A DNA stretch of 64,000 bases from positions 62,001 to 126,000 of the forward strand of contig CAKQYS010000003.1 of assembly GCA_934293375.1 (NCBI GenBank). The letters run 5' to 3'. This DNA is from an uncultured Lachnospiraceae bacterium (GTDB taxonomy: Bacteria > Bacillota > Clostridia > Lachnospirales > Lachnospiraceae). Under the pieces are notes generated by a model. The model was not told the origin of the DNA. It was given only the letters and a program-made list of their open reading frames with translations, and did not search any database. The position numbers were made by a program, and so were the translations under genes. Shown one piece after another: positions 8,106-16,592 of the stretch; position 1 is the stretch's first letter; each line of letters opens with the position of its first letter.

Positions 8106-8660
8106 ATGGAGGATCAATCGATCATAGAATTGTTCTTTGCACGATCGGAGCGTGCGATACGGGAACTGGATGTGCAGTACGGCAGGCTTTGCCGGAGGCT
8201 GGCAGCGAATATTCTGCAGAATGAACAGGATGTGGAGGAATGTGTAAATGATGCTTATCTGGCAGTGTGGAACAGGATTCCGCCGGAAAAGCCGGATCCG
8301 CTGGCATCGTATGTATGCCGGATTGTGAAGAATGTGTCCTGCAAACGGCAGGCGGTGTGTAAGGCAAAGAAGCGGGATACATCCTATGATATTGCACTGG
8401 CAGAGCTGGAGGAGTGCTTAGTGGGTGCGACAGGCGTGGAGGATGCTCTGCTGGCAAAGGAACTGTCTGCGCATATCAATTATTTTTTGGAGAAGCTTAC
8501 GCAGGGGGATCGGATCTTATTTGTACGGCGGTATTGGTTTGGGGATTCGGTGAAGGACATTGCAGCGATGCAGCAGATGTCAGGAAATCATGTGACGGTC
8601 AGGTTGCACCGTATTAGGAAACGGTTGAAGAAATATCTGGAAATGGAGGGGCTGTTATGA
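8106..8660 (+). CDS. ECF-type RNA polymerase sigma factor
   Basis: A 184-residue sigma-70 family protein with only regions 2 and 4. Region 2 includes LAANILQNEQDVEECVNDAY and LASYVCRIVKN; region 4 is DRILFVRRYWFGDSVKDIA followed by an HTH with VTVRLHRIRKRLKKYL. It directs RNA polymerase to a small regulon in response to a signal, usually at the envelope. The start follows GAAGGGAGGCGAGG. Its end overlaps the next gene by 4 bases (ATGA), the usual arrangement with a cognate anti-sigma factor. The signal and regulon are unknown. Confidence 0.92.
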   Translation: MEDQSIIELFFARSERAIRELDVQYGRLCRRLAANILQNEQDVEECVNDAYLAVWNRIPPEKPDPLASYVCRIVKNVSCKRQAVCKAKKRDTSYDIALAELEECLVGATGVEDALLAKELSAHINYFLEKLTQGDRILFVRRYWFGDSVKDIAAMQQMSGNHVTVRLHRIRKRLKKYLEMEGLL

Positions 8661-9403
8661 ATCGGAATATCACAGAGCAGATCGTATCGGGAATCAGAAC
8701 AGAATATGTGGAGGAGGCAATCAGGAGTATGGATCGGGAGAATGGCAATCAGGAAAAAAAGAAAAACAGAATCAGAAGGCTGCGGACGATGGCAGCCTGT
8801 ATCGCTCTCATTTGCGTTGTGGGCGCAGGGGTCATGCTCCTGCATGCACGACAGGGAGAAAATGCTGTCAGACAGCCCCTATCGGTATCGGCAGCAGAGC
8901 TAGGGGAGGCGGAAATGCCGTTTGGAGCAACGATGCCGTCTATCATTTATGCAAAGGGCAATCTGGTCATCATGTATGATTATATCGGGATCTGGACATA
9001 CGATCTGCAGGCGCAGAAGCTGACCGGATTCTGCGACTTCAGGCCGATCAATATGACGCAGATACAGGGGGATCCGTGTGTGTTTGTAGAGGCAACGAAG
9101 GATGGCAGATATGTGATGTTCTATATGAATGATGATTCTGTGAAATATCTGTATGATGTAAAAAAAAATGAGTACAAAAAGGTAGATGCTTATCATGAAA
9201 AGATGTCGGAACTTTCCCAGCTTACAGATGTCACACAAGAGCATCGGCTGACAGATTACGCAGAAACTTATATGATGGACGATGGGCGGTATATCTCCTA
9301 TGATCTGGATTTCTCCGAGAGCGGAGAGGTGCTCAAATATCGTGCATTGCAGCTTGTGGTGGAACAGGATGGCAAAACGATGCGGTATCCGGTCTTTCAA
9401 TAA
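8657..9403 (+). CDS. Putative membrane-anchored anti-sigma factor
   Basis: A 248-residue single-pass membrane protein: a charged cytoplasmic N-terminus of about 45 residues (rich in KKKNRIRR just before the membrane), one hydrophobic segment MAACIALICVVGAGVMLL, then an extracellular domain of about 185 residues. The 4-base overlap with the sigma gene and this topology suggest it binds the sigma factor at the membrane. I do not recognise a named anti-sigma or zinc-binding motif, and the outer domain (YDYIGIWTYDLQAQKLTGF and similar) looks beta-propeller-like. The role is inferred from context. Confidence 0.62.
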   Translation: MNRNITEQIVSGIRTEYVEEAIRSMDRENGNQEKKKNRIRRLRTMAACIALICVVGAGVMLLHARQGENAVRQPLSVSAAELGEAEMPFGATMPSIIYAKGNLVIMYDYIGIWTYDLQAQKLTGFCDFRPINMTQIQGDPCVFVEATKDGRYVMFYMNDDSVKYLYDVKKNEYKKVDAYHEKMSELSQLTDVTQEHRLTDYAETYMMDDGRYISYDLDFSESGEVLKYRALQLVVEQDGKTMRYPVFQ

Positions 9404-9408
9404 AAGAA

Positions 9409-10857
9409 TTACTTTTGAAAGCTTTCAGTAGGTGTTGCCGGATAGAGTGAAGGGTCAAAATCATAATATTCCGGACGGCCGACAGAAGGACCATAGGCTG
9501 CTACTTCTGCATCTGTTTTCAGGAAACAGCGGAAGTGACCGCTGTTCGGGCTGGCATCAAAATGATACCAGCCATTCCTGATATATACCAGATTCCAGAA
9601 ATGGGTATCGCCAATCCGTTTGATATCCATATTCTGAATACCGGCATGTGTAAGCAGTGCCTTGGAGGCGGCAAAATAGGTAAAGCAGTCGCCTTGTTTT
9701 TTTGTAAATCCCTGATATGCTCCCTGTACCCAGTCGGATTTGTCAGAATGTCCGATGTAGGTAATGGTGCGGTGAACATAGTTGTAGATGGCTTCTGCCT
9801 GTTCTACCTGGGTCATATCATTTGTCAGAATTCCGGACAGGATATCTTCACACAATTCATCTACTTCTTCGGTGTAGTCAGAAACTTCCACTACTGTGAT
9901 AGTTATAGATTTCTTTGTTTCATTTCCGGATGGATCTGTGGCAATATAGATTGCCTCATATTCTCCCGGAGTATTGAGTTTCACTTTAGAGTTGTCAACA
10001 GAGATCGTGACTTCTCCATCAGAATTATCGGTTGCGGATACACCCTGCTTGTAGGCGAGAGTTTCTCCCACTGTGATCTGCCGGTCACGGACACCTTGAA
10101 GCACCGGTGGTGTTGTGTCTCTTTTGACCGTAAGCAGGGCATTGGCATCCGTTGTATTGCCGGAGGCATCTGTGCAGTGAATGGTGATTTCCTGTTCCCC
10201 TGCTGTTGTGCAGTCGGGTTCTGTTTCATATGCATATGTGACTGTAGAAGCATCCCTGCAATATGCAATAAAATCAGATACAGAAATAGAGTCATACGGC
10301 CAGATTGTATAATTTTTGGTAACGATCTGAGGGGGTGTGGTATCTGTGACATGGAGTGTAGATGTGAAATGGATACCATCACAGAGCAGTGTAATGTTGT
10401 AGTTCCCGACCTTTGCAGTATCAAGGACTTGGCTGTAATCGTCCAATGTAACATCAATTTCAGATGCACTGTCAGGATCGGACAGGAACAGAGAAGGCGT
10501 GAGATGTCTTGTCGTTTCCGATGCTTCTAATGTGAGTTCGTCAACGACGGGTGTAATATGTAACAGAGATGCAACGGTTGTGGTGTTTCCATAACAGTCT
10601 GTCAAAAGAATGGAAATATTCTGGGTGCCTATTTTTTTGAAATCAGGATCGGACACAAATGTAGCTTCAATGGGTGTATTTCCTGAGATATCAGAGACAC
10701 ATTTCTCCGGTGCAACCGTTACACCATAGGAACTGTCGACATTTAATGCATATGCGACAGGAGGTGTGTGGTGCTGTTGGTAGATCCGGAATGCGGCAGT
10801 GCCTGCCAGACAGATCAATAGAATTATGAATATACTCAGTACGATTTTTTTCATCAT
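9409..10857 (-). CDS. Surface protein with Ig-like domains and transglutaminase-like domain
   Basis: A 482-residue exported protein. The N-terminus KKIVLSIFIILLICLAGTAA is a signal peptide or membrane anchor. Four or so Ig-like beta domains follow, recognisable by repeated DTTPP boundaries and endings such as CYGNTTTVASLL, CTDASGNTTDANA and TDPSGNETKKSI. The C-terminal 150 residues are a transglutaminase/protease-like domain with an apparently complete triad: Cys in KKQGDCFTYF, His in DTHFWNLVY and Asp in WYHFDASPN. It probably acts on cell-surface proteins or peptides. A GTG at 10863 is also open, but ATG 10857 has AAAGG at the right distance. Confidence 0.85.
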   Translation of the reverse strand: MMKKIVLSIFIILLICLAGTAAFRIYQQHHTPPVAYALNVDSSYGVTVAPEKCVSDISGNTPIEATFVSDPDFKKIGTQNISILLTDCYGNTTTVASLLHITPVVDELTLEASETTRHLTPSLFLSDPDSASEIDVTLDDYSQVLDTAKVGNYNITLLCDGIHFTSTLHVTDTTPPQIVTKNYTIWPYDSISVSDFIAYCRDASTVTYAYETEPDCTTAGEQEITIHCTDASGNTTDANALLTVKRDTTPPVLQGVRDRQITVGETLAYKQGVSATDNSDGEVTISVDNSKVKLNTPGEYEAIYIATDPSGNETKKSITITVVEVSDYTEEVDELCEDILSGILTNDMTQVEQAEAIYNYVHRTITYIGHSDKSDWVQGAYQGFTKKQGDCFTYFAASKALLTHAGIQNMDIKRIGDTHFWNLVYIRNGWYHFDASPNSGHFRCFLKTDAEVAAYGPSVGRPEYYDFDPSLYPATPTESFQK

Positions 10858-10932
10858 TTGCACATCCTTTATATCAATACGGACTTAGCGTACACTGTAA
10901 GGATGTGATTTGTCAATGGAAAAGGTAAGATG

Positions 10933-10961
10933 TTGTATTTTTGGGTTGGATTTCGTATAAT
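10933..10961 (+). promoter_or_regulatory. Putative promoter for the SDR gene
   Basis: TTGTAT at 10933-10938 and a consensus TATAAT at 10956-10961 are 17 bases apart, about 50 bases ahead of the SDR start codon. Confidence 0.55.
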
Positions 10962-11010
10962 AGAAATATCGGAAACCGGTATGAACCGGATATATAAGGA
11001 GGTTTTTGCA

Positions 11011-11811
11011 ATGGGATTTTTAGAGGGTAAGGTAGCAATCATCACAGGCGGCGGTCGTGCCGTATTGGCAGATGGAGGATGTGGTTCGATCGGATATGGG
11101 ATCGCCACGGCATATGCCAAGGAGGGTGCGAATCTGGTGATCACAGGCCGTAATGAGAAGAAGCTGGCAGATGCCAAGGAAGAATTAGAGCGTCTGTATG
11201 GGATCAAGGTGCTGGCAGTTGCCGCTGATGTATCTGCGGATGCAGACAATGAGGCGGTTGTCGGCAATGTCGTAAAGCAGGCGATCGATACCTTTGGTCA
11301 TATTGATGTGCTGATCAACAATGCACAGGCATCTGCGTCCGGTGTGACGCTGGCAGATCATACAACCGAGCAGTTTCATCTTGCTATGTATTCCGGATTG
11401 TATGCTGCATTTTATTATATGAAAGCATGTTATCCGTATCTGAAGGAGAGCAAGGGATCTGTGATCAATTTTGCATCCGGGGCAGGTTTGTTCGGAAACT
11501 ATGGACAGTGTGCGTATGCCGCTGCCAAGGAAGGCATCAGAGGATTAAGCCGTGTGGCTGCCACAGAGTGGGCGAAGGACGGTATCAATGTGAATATTGT
11601 CTGTCCGTTAGCATGGACATCACAGCTTGAGCAGTTTCAGAATGCGTATCCGGATGCGTTTGAGAAGAATGTGCATGTACCACCGATGGGACATTTTGCG
11701 GATGCGGAGAAGGAGATCGGTCGTGCCTGCGTACAGCTTGCTTCACCGGATTTCAAGTATATGTCAGGTGAGACAATAACACTTGAGGGAGCCATGGGAC
11801 AGAGACCATAA
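11011..11811 (+). CDS. Short-chain dehydrogenase/reductase
   Basis: A 266-residue SDR oxidoreductase using NAD(P)H. The start follows AAGGAGG at a normal distance. Visible SDR landmarks are VAIITGG at the nucleotide-binding strand, the NNAQ-type motif (VLINNAQAS), the catalytic serine in NFASGAG and the YAAAK active-site pair. The usual TGxxxGxG loop is enlarged: between GGGR and GSIGYG there are about ten additional residues (AVLADGGC). The C-terminus (SGETITLEGAMGQRP) resembles enoyl-ACP-reductase-like and 3-oxoacyl reductase-like SDRs. The substrate is unknown. nadE follows 42 bases later, without evident functional link. Confidence 0.88.
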   Translation: MGFLEGKVAIITGGGRAVLADGGCGSIGYGIATAYAKEGANLVITGRNEKKLADAKEELERLYGIKVLAVAADVSADADNEAVVGNVVKQAIDTFGHIDVLINNAQASASGVTLADHTTEQFHLAMYSGLYAAFYYMKACYPYLKESKGSVINFASGAGLFGNYGQCAYAAAKEGIRGLSRVAATEWAKDGINVNIVCPLAWTSQLEQFQNAYPDAFEKNVHVPPMGHFADAEKEIGRACVQLASPDFKYMSGETITLEGAMGQRP

Positions 11812-11853
11812 TAGACCGGTTCCCATCATAGACCAGACCCAGGGAGGACAGTT

Positions 11854-13797
11854 ATGAAGGATTTACTGCGGGTGGCGGCTGCCACACCAAAGGTGCATAT
11901 AGGCAATGTAATGGCAAATGTGACGGAGATCAGTGCGGTTTATGAGGCACATGCAGATACGGTGGATATGATCGTGACACCGGAGCTGTCGTTGACAGGC
12001 TATACCTGTGCAGATCTGTTTGAGAACAGACAGCTCATTGAGCAGGCGAAGAAGGGCCTGCTTGCACTAGCGGAACTGACAGGAAAATGGGGTGAGCAGG
12101 GTGCGGCCCTGCTTGCAGGCCTGCCGTTTGAACTGGATGGTCGGTTGTATAATTGTGCTGCATTTATCCATGCAGGCAGGGTGGCTGCACTCGTGCCGAA
12201 GCTGTATTTGCCGAATTACGGGGAGTTTTACGAGAAACGCTGGTTTTCTTCCGGCAGTGGTTATCAGGAGATTTCGCTGGATGAGACACATACCTGCGGC
12301 TTTGGGACGGAGCAGATCGTGGTGCTTGGAAGCGGATCGGAAGCGGTGAAGATCGGAATTGAGATCTGCGAGGATGCGTGGACTCCGATTTCGCCGGGCA
12401 GACTGGCAGCACTGCAGGGAGCAGAGGTGATCTGCAACCTTTCTGCATCCAATGAGGTGATCGGGAAGGCACAGTACAGACGGACGCTGGCATCGGCGAT
12501 GTCATCAGGCTGTCTGTGTGGTTATGTCTATGTATCTGCAGGCATGTATGAATCCACCTCGGATCTGGTGTTCAGTGGTCATAATCTGATCTATGAGAAC
12601 GGAAGACTGTTAGGCGAGCGGGAGCCATTTGCCGATGGCATCCTGATCCGGGATCTGAATCTGACAAAGATCCGTCATGACCGGATCGCGAACAAGTCTT
12701 TTGCAGACTGCAAGGAACGGATGATGGGTGCCCCATATAAGAAGGTATGGTGCCATAAGGATTTTGTAGAGAAGCAGGAGCTGATGGCGAAGCTGTCCAT
12801 GACACCATTTGTGCCATCTAAGAATCTGTTGGAGCGGTGTTTGTCCATCTTCCGGATGCAGGTGGCAGGGCTGCAGCGGCGTATGGAAGCGACCGGGTGC
12901 AAATGTATCGTGGTCGGGGTATCCGGTGGACTGGATTCCACACTGGCCCTTCTGGTGTCAGCACAGGCGGTCCGGAATCTGGGACTCCCTGCGAAGACAC
13001 TGGTGGGAATCACGATGCCGGGCTTCGGTACGACAGGACGCACGAAGAATAATTCCATAACGCTGATGGAATATTTGGGCTGTGATATCCGGGAGATCCC
13101 AATCGTGGATTCTGTGCGACAGCATTTTACGGATATTGGGCATGATGAGGCTGTGCATGATATCACATATGAGAATTGTCAGGCGAGAGAGCGGACACAG
13201 ATTCTGATGGATGTTGCGAATAAGGAAGGCGGGTTTGTGATCGGCACCGGCGATTTGTCGGAGCTGGCACTTGGCTGGTGTACCTACAATGGCGATCATA
13301 TGAGTATGTATGCCGTGAACACCAGTATTCCGAAGACACTCGTGCGTACATTGGTGGATCAGGTCGGACACTATATGAGTGCCAATGGATTTGCCGGTAT
13401 TGAGGCGGTGGTCGAGGATATTATGGATACTCCTGTCAGTCCGGAGCTTCTGCCGCCGAATCCGGATGGTACGATCGCACAAAAGACAGAGGATACGGTC
13501 GGATCGTATATCCTGCATGATTTCTTTTTGTATTATACACTGCGATACGGTATGACACCGGAACAGATCTTCTGGCTGTGTCAGAATGCCGTGAAGCAGG
13601 ATCCTGCGTACACATTTTCGGATACGCAGATCCGGCATTGGATGAATGTATTCTATACGAGATTCTTCCGCCAGCAGTTCAAGCGGAACTGTATGCCGGA
13701 TGGTGTCAAGGTCGGAACGGTTTCCGTCAGTCCGAGAGGCGATCTGAGACTACCGTCTGAGATTGAATTTGCGGAATTTTTACGGGAAGAGGACTAG
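11854..13797 (+). CDS. nadE: Glutamine-dependent NAD(+) synthase
   Basis: Makes NAD from deamido-NAD, ATP and glutamine. The 647-residue protein has the two expected domains. The N-terminal nitrilase-like glutaminase shows the Glu44-Lys116-Cys172 triad (TPELSLTGY, VPKLYLPNYGEF, IGIEICEDAW). The C-terminal synthetase has the ATP loop SGGLDST at 357-363, and GTGDLSELALGWCTYNGDHM. Length is normal for the glutamine-dependent type. GGGAGGACAG precedes the start. With pncA and pncB elsewhere in the window, this completes much of the NAD salvage route from nicotinamide. Confidence 0.96.
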   Translation: MKDLLRVAAATPKVHIGNVMANVTEISAVYEAHADTVDMIVTPELSLTGYTCADLFENRQLIEQAKKGLLALAELTGKWGEQGAALLAGLPFELDGRLYNCAAFIHAGRVAALVPKLYLPNYGEFYEKRWFSSGSGYQEISLDETHTCGFGTEQIVVLGSGSEAVKIGIEICEDAWTPISPGRLAALQGAEVICNLSASNEVIGKAQYRRTLASAMSSGCLCGYVYVSAGMYESTSDLVFSGHNLIYENGRLLGEREPFADGILIRDLNLTKIRHDRIANKSFADCKERMMGAPYKKVWCHKDFVEKQELMAKLSMTPFVPSKNLLERCLSIFRMQVAGLQRRMEATGCKCIVVGVSGGLDSTLALLVSAQAVRNLGLPAKTLVGITMPGFGTTGRTKNNSITLMEYLGCDIREIPIVDSVRQHFTDIGHDEAVHDITYENCQARERTQILMDVANKEGGFVIGTGDLSELALGWCTYNGDHMSMYAVNTSIPKTLVRTLVDQVGHYMSANGFAGIEAVVEDIMDTPVSPELLPPNPDGTIAQKTEDTVGSYILHDFFLYYTLRYGMTPEQIFWLCQNAVKQDPAYTFSDTQIRHWMNVFYTRFFRQQFKRNCMPDGVKVGTVSVSPRGDLRLPSEIEFAEFLREED

Positions 13798-13798
13798 C

Positions 13799-14608
13799 AT
13801 GAAGCGCAAGAAATACTATAAGATACTTGAACGATTAAATGTGCTGAATTATGATGATGGGATTGAGTTTACGCTGTCATCCAGACTGGACCGGATCGCA
13901 GCGATCCTGTCCTCATCAGACTACAGCAGAGTGAATTCCAAGGGTTTGTTTCATTTGTACAGCCGCAAGCCGTTATCGATGATGAGTGGACCGGTTGTGG
14001 TATTGTCGACGCATGTGGACTGCGAGAAGAAGATTACGCAGTGCTTTTCCGAAATGCAGGATGGAGGTCTGCTGCGTGGTACCTACGACAACTCCATCAC
14101 AAATGCGGCAGTCGTATGTCTGATGCTGGAGGGTGGACTGGCAGATCATGTGGTAGTGGCATTTACCGGCAACGAGGAGGTGTCCTCGATCGGAGCCCTG
14201 CAGCTGTCAGAATATTTGCGGAAATTTACGAATGATGTGGCTGTGATCGTATTGGATGTCAGCTATGAGGGATATCAGGAACAGGCAGATTATACGATTG
14301 AGAATCATTATTGGACGGATGCGATGGGACGCGTGGTGACGGAGATCATGCGGCAGAGCGGATATGCATGGAGCTTCGTGCCGCAGGATCTATCGGATAT
14401 CCCCGCATATATTCCGGCTGCCTGCGTCATACAGCGCAGCGCTGAGGCGGATGAAGCCAGAGATTACAAGGCATTTTTTCCGTGCTTCAGCTTCTGTCTG
14501 CCGGTTGGTGATGGGGAGATGCATGATAACCGCGGCGTCACTGCCAGACAGGCAGGCTACCTGCACTATATGGAGACACTCCAGCGGTTAGCGAATACGA
14601 TCATATAA
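13799..14608 (+). CDS. M20/M42-like zinc peptidase, putative
   Basis: A 269-residue protein that looks like a compact metallo-aminopeptidase. Likely metal ligands and catalytic residues are His-Asp in VVLSTHVDCEKK, Asp in GTYDNSITNAA, the Glu-Glu pair in FTGNEEVSSIGA, and a late His in GEMHDNRG. It begins one base after the nadE stop codon, with GGGAAGAGG as ribosome site, so it is probably cotranscribed with nadE. It is shorter than typical M42 enzymes (about 350 residues), lacking an obvious inserted lid domain. The function is inferred from motifs only. Its 3' end overlaps azlD on the other strand by 8 bases. Confidence 0.68.
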   Translation: MKRKKYYKILERLNVLNYDDGIEFTLSSRLDRIAAILSSSDYSRVNSKGLFHLYSRKPLSMMSGPVVVLSTHVDCEKKITQCFSEMQDGGLLRGTYDNSITNAAVVCLMLEGGLADHVVVAFTGNEEVSSIGALQLSEYLRKFTNDVAVIVLDVSYEGYQEQADYTIENHYWTDAMGRVVTEIMRQSGYAWSFVPQDLSDIPAYIPAACVIQRSAEADEARDYKAFFPCFSFCLPVGDGEMHDNRGVTARQAGYLHYMETLQRLANTII

Positions 14609-14915
14609 AATGCATGATCTGCTCTACGATCAATACGGCAAGACACGCTTCCAGGGCTACGATCAGCAGACTGCGTTCCCTGTAGGCAGCGATCAGTGCG
14701 ACTGCGAAGCCGGCGACGGCTGAGAGCAATGTGGCAGTAGAAGACAGGATTGCCGGAAATGTCATGGCTGCCAGACACGCATATGGCACATAATACAAAA
14801 AGGATTTGATGAATGGGTTCGTGATCTCCTTCTTTGAGAGTGCAAGCGGAAGCATACGGATCAGGTAGGTAACGCCTGCCATGATGATAATATAGAGATA
14901 AATATCAGGCTTCAT
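14601..14915 (-). CDS. azlD: AzlD family branched-chain amino acid exporter subunit
   Basis: A 104-residue membrane protein with about four hydrophobic helices, starting MKPDIYLYIIIMAGVTYLIR and containing RMLPLAL. AzlD is the small partner of AzlC in export of branched-chain amino acids and their analogues. The reading frame is open 10 codons further upstream, but AAAGGAGGAAGCATCCA places the start at 14915. The start overlaps the end of azlC by 11 bases, typical of this pair. Confidence 0.88.
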   Translation of the reverse strand: MKPDIYLYIIIMAGVTYLIRMLPLALSKKEITNPFIKSFLYYVPYACLAAMTFPAILSSTATLLSAVAGFAVALIAAYRERSLLIVALEACLAVLIVEQIMHFI

Positions 14916-15639
14916 TGGATGCTTCCTCCTTTCCTTCATTTGCAATCGGTTTTAACCATGCGGCGATGCCGGCTACGAGAATCGTTGTGATAATAATGAC
15001 AAATCCGGATGATATCTGTTTGCATCCCGGTACAACAGCAAAGAAACCACGCATCAGCATGGCACCGACGACAACACAGAGTACGGCGGTGTCTTTTTTT
15101 GCCGGTGGGATAATGATAGCGAGAAACATGCCGTAGATGGCGATGCCGAGTGCACTCATAATAAAGGCCGGCAAAATATTGCCAAACACAGCACCGATCA
15201 GCGTACCGAATACCCATCCGGGGATTGCGACAGCCATGATTCCGTAGTGATAGGCTGGTGGCAGGAATCCGCTCCGGCTAGCTCCGAGGGCGAAGATCTC
15301 GTCTGTCACACCATATGCCATCAGATAGCGGTGATAATTTGGGGTTCCCGGCTTCAGCTTCTGTGCCAGAGAAAACGACATCAGGCAGTAGCGCAGATTG
15401 ATAATGAGCTGTGTCAATGCAATCTCAATATAGCTGCCACCGCTGATGATGATCGTCAGCCCTGCAAACTGTCCGGCAGAGGTGACATTGGTCAGCGAGA
15501 TCAGTACCGCCTGCAGAATACTGAGTCCACCTGTGATGGACGCAATCCCAAATGTAAAGGATACGGCGAAGTAACCGAGTGCAACCGGAATGCCATCGGT
15601 GATACCGTTTTTGAATTCTTTAGAATGTGCCTGCTTCAT
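14905..15639 (-). CDS. azlC: AzlC family branched-chain amino acid exporter subunit
   Basis: A 244-residue polytopic membrane protein with the AzlC signature at the start (FKNGITDGIPVALGYFAVSF) and GIASITGGLSILQAVLIS, NLRYCLMSFSLAQKL and YGVTDEIFALG in the middle. It forms the larger subunit of the AzlCD exporter. The ribosome site GGAG is somewhat distant (12 bases). It is followed by azlD on the same strand. No leader RNA is evident in the 116 bases upstream. Confidence 0.9.
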   Translation of the reverse strand: MKQAHSKEFKNGITDGIPVALGYFAVSFTFGIASITGGLSILQAVLISLTNVTSAGQFAGLTIIISGGSYIEIALTQLIINLRYCLMSFSLAQKLKPGTPNYHRYLMAYGVTDEIFALGASRSGFLPPAYHYGIMAVAIPGWVFGTLIGAVFGNILPAFIMSALGIAIYGMFLAIIIPPAKKDTAVLCVVVGAMLMRGFFAVVPGCKQISSGFVIIITTILVAGIAAWLKPIANEGKEEASNEA

Positions 15640-15755
15640 TTCTTATGTATACTCCAATCTGATTCATACTTCCATATAGACGATGTTTCGTTACAGCCTG
15701 CAGTCTGATATTATAGCACAAAAGACTTAATAAAATAAAGTGGCAAACGAAATTG

Positions 15756-16592
15756 TTACTCAGATGTGGATGTCGGACGATAAGGGATCAAGGTATACAT
15801 GTAGCAGTCAGAACCGTCTGACAGTTGATATGCATAGTATACAGCACCATCCATTATGTTCATTTCATAATATTTTTTTGCATCGGACAGACTCCTTACA
15901 TTGGAGCTGTCAACGATCCATAACACAGAATCTTTTAATTCTAAATTAGAATATGGCAATGAAATCTGCGGATACATTGGTATATTTTCTCTGGTCAGAT
16001 CTGCCGTTAGTGTAAATGAATTTTGTGTAAAAGGATTCGATAAAGCATAGGCAAGATTTTTTACAGTGCCCGGTACATTGGTTGCCGCACAAAAGATTGT
16101 ACCATCCTCAGTCATCCAGATGCTATGGGTTTGTGCAGTGCCATAAAGTACCAGATCAAATTTCCAATAATAAACAGAATATGTATGGAAACTGTTATCG
16201 GTCGCTTTATAGAGTGTGGCAGTCCAGTCATAGCGTTTTTTCAGATCTGTGGCAACCGAACAAGGATAGCCGCCTGCCTGATACAGAGTTTCTATGGACT
16301 CCCGGGCAGTCGTCAGTGCTTCGTAAGGAGATTGACGGGCTTCGGAAACATCTGCTTGCGTAATGGTACTGTCCCATAGATTACAGATCAGTTTTAGTTG
16401 TTCATAGGTTGACAGCCGGGAAGACGCATTTCTGGACATGATCGGTGTAATCTCGTAATTATAAGAGATCGTAGTCGCAGTTTTTGATGTGTAATACTTC
16501 CCTGTCTGGTTATTTATGAGAATACCGGGTAGAAAAATACCGCATAACAGGCTGCATATTGTGACAATTATGATGATAATATTATATTTCAT
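15756..16592 (-). CDS. Membrane-anchored protein of unknown function, linked to two-component system
   Basis: A 278-residue protein with one N-terminal hydrophobic segment (NIIIIIVTICSLLCGIFLPGIL) and a soluble extracellular part. I do not recognise a family. It starts inside the histidine kinase gene (4-base overlap) and is the third gene of that operon, so it may modulate the kinase or sense the same signal. The outer part is rich in Tyr, Ser and Thr and contains WKFDLVLYGTAQTHSIWMTE and LPYSNLELKDSVLWIVDSS. It could be a YycH-like accessory protein in concept, but no sequence motif supports that name. Confidence 0.7.
   Translation of the reverse strand: MKYNIIIIIVTICSLLCGIFLPGILINNQTGKYYTSKTATTISYNYEITPIMSRNASSRLSTYEQLKLICNLWDSTITQADVSEARQSPYEALTTARESIETLYQAGGYPCSVATDLKKRYDWTATLYKATDNSFHTYSVYYWKFDLVLYGTAQTHSIWMTEDGTIFCAATNVPGTVKNLAYALSNPFTQNSFTLTADLTRENIPMYPQISLPYSNLELKDSVLWIVDSSNVRSLSDAKKYYEMNIMDGAVYYAYQLSDGSDCYMYTLIPYRPTSTSE

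Noticed and set aside
9535..10530. A 331-codon open frame on the + strand opposite the transglutaminase gene
   Set aside because: Its product is Cys/Ile-rich without any family pattern or ribosome site, while the minus-strand gene has a signal peptide, domain repeats and a full triad. It is a shadow of that gene.
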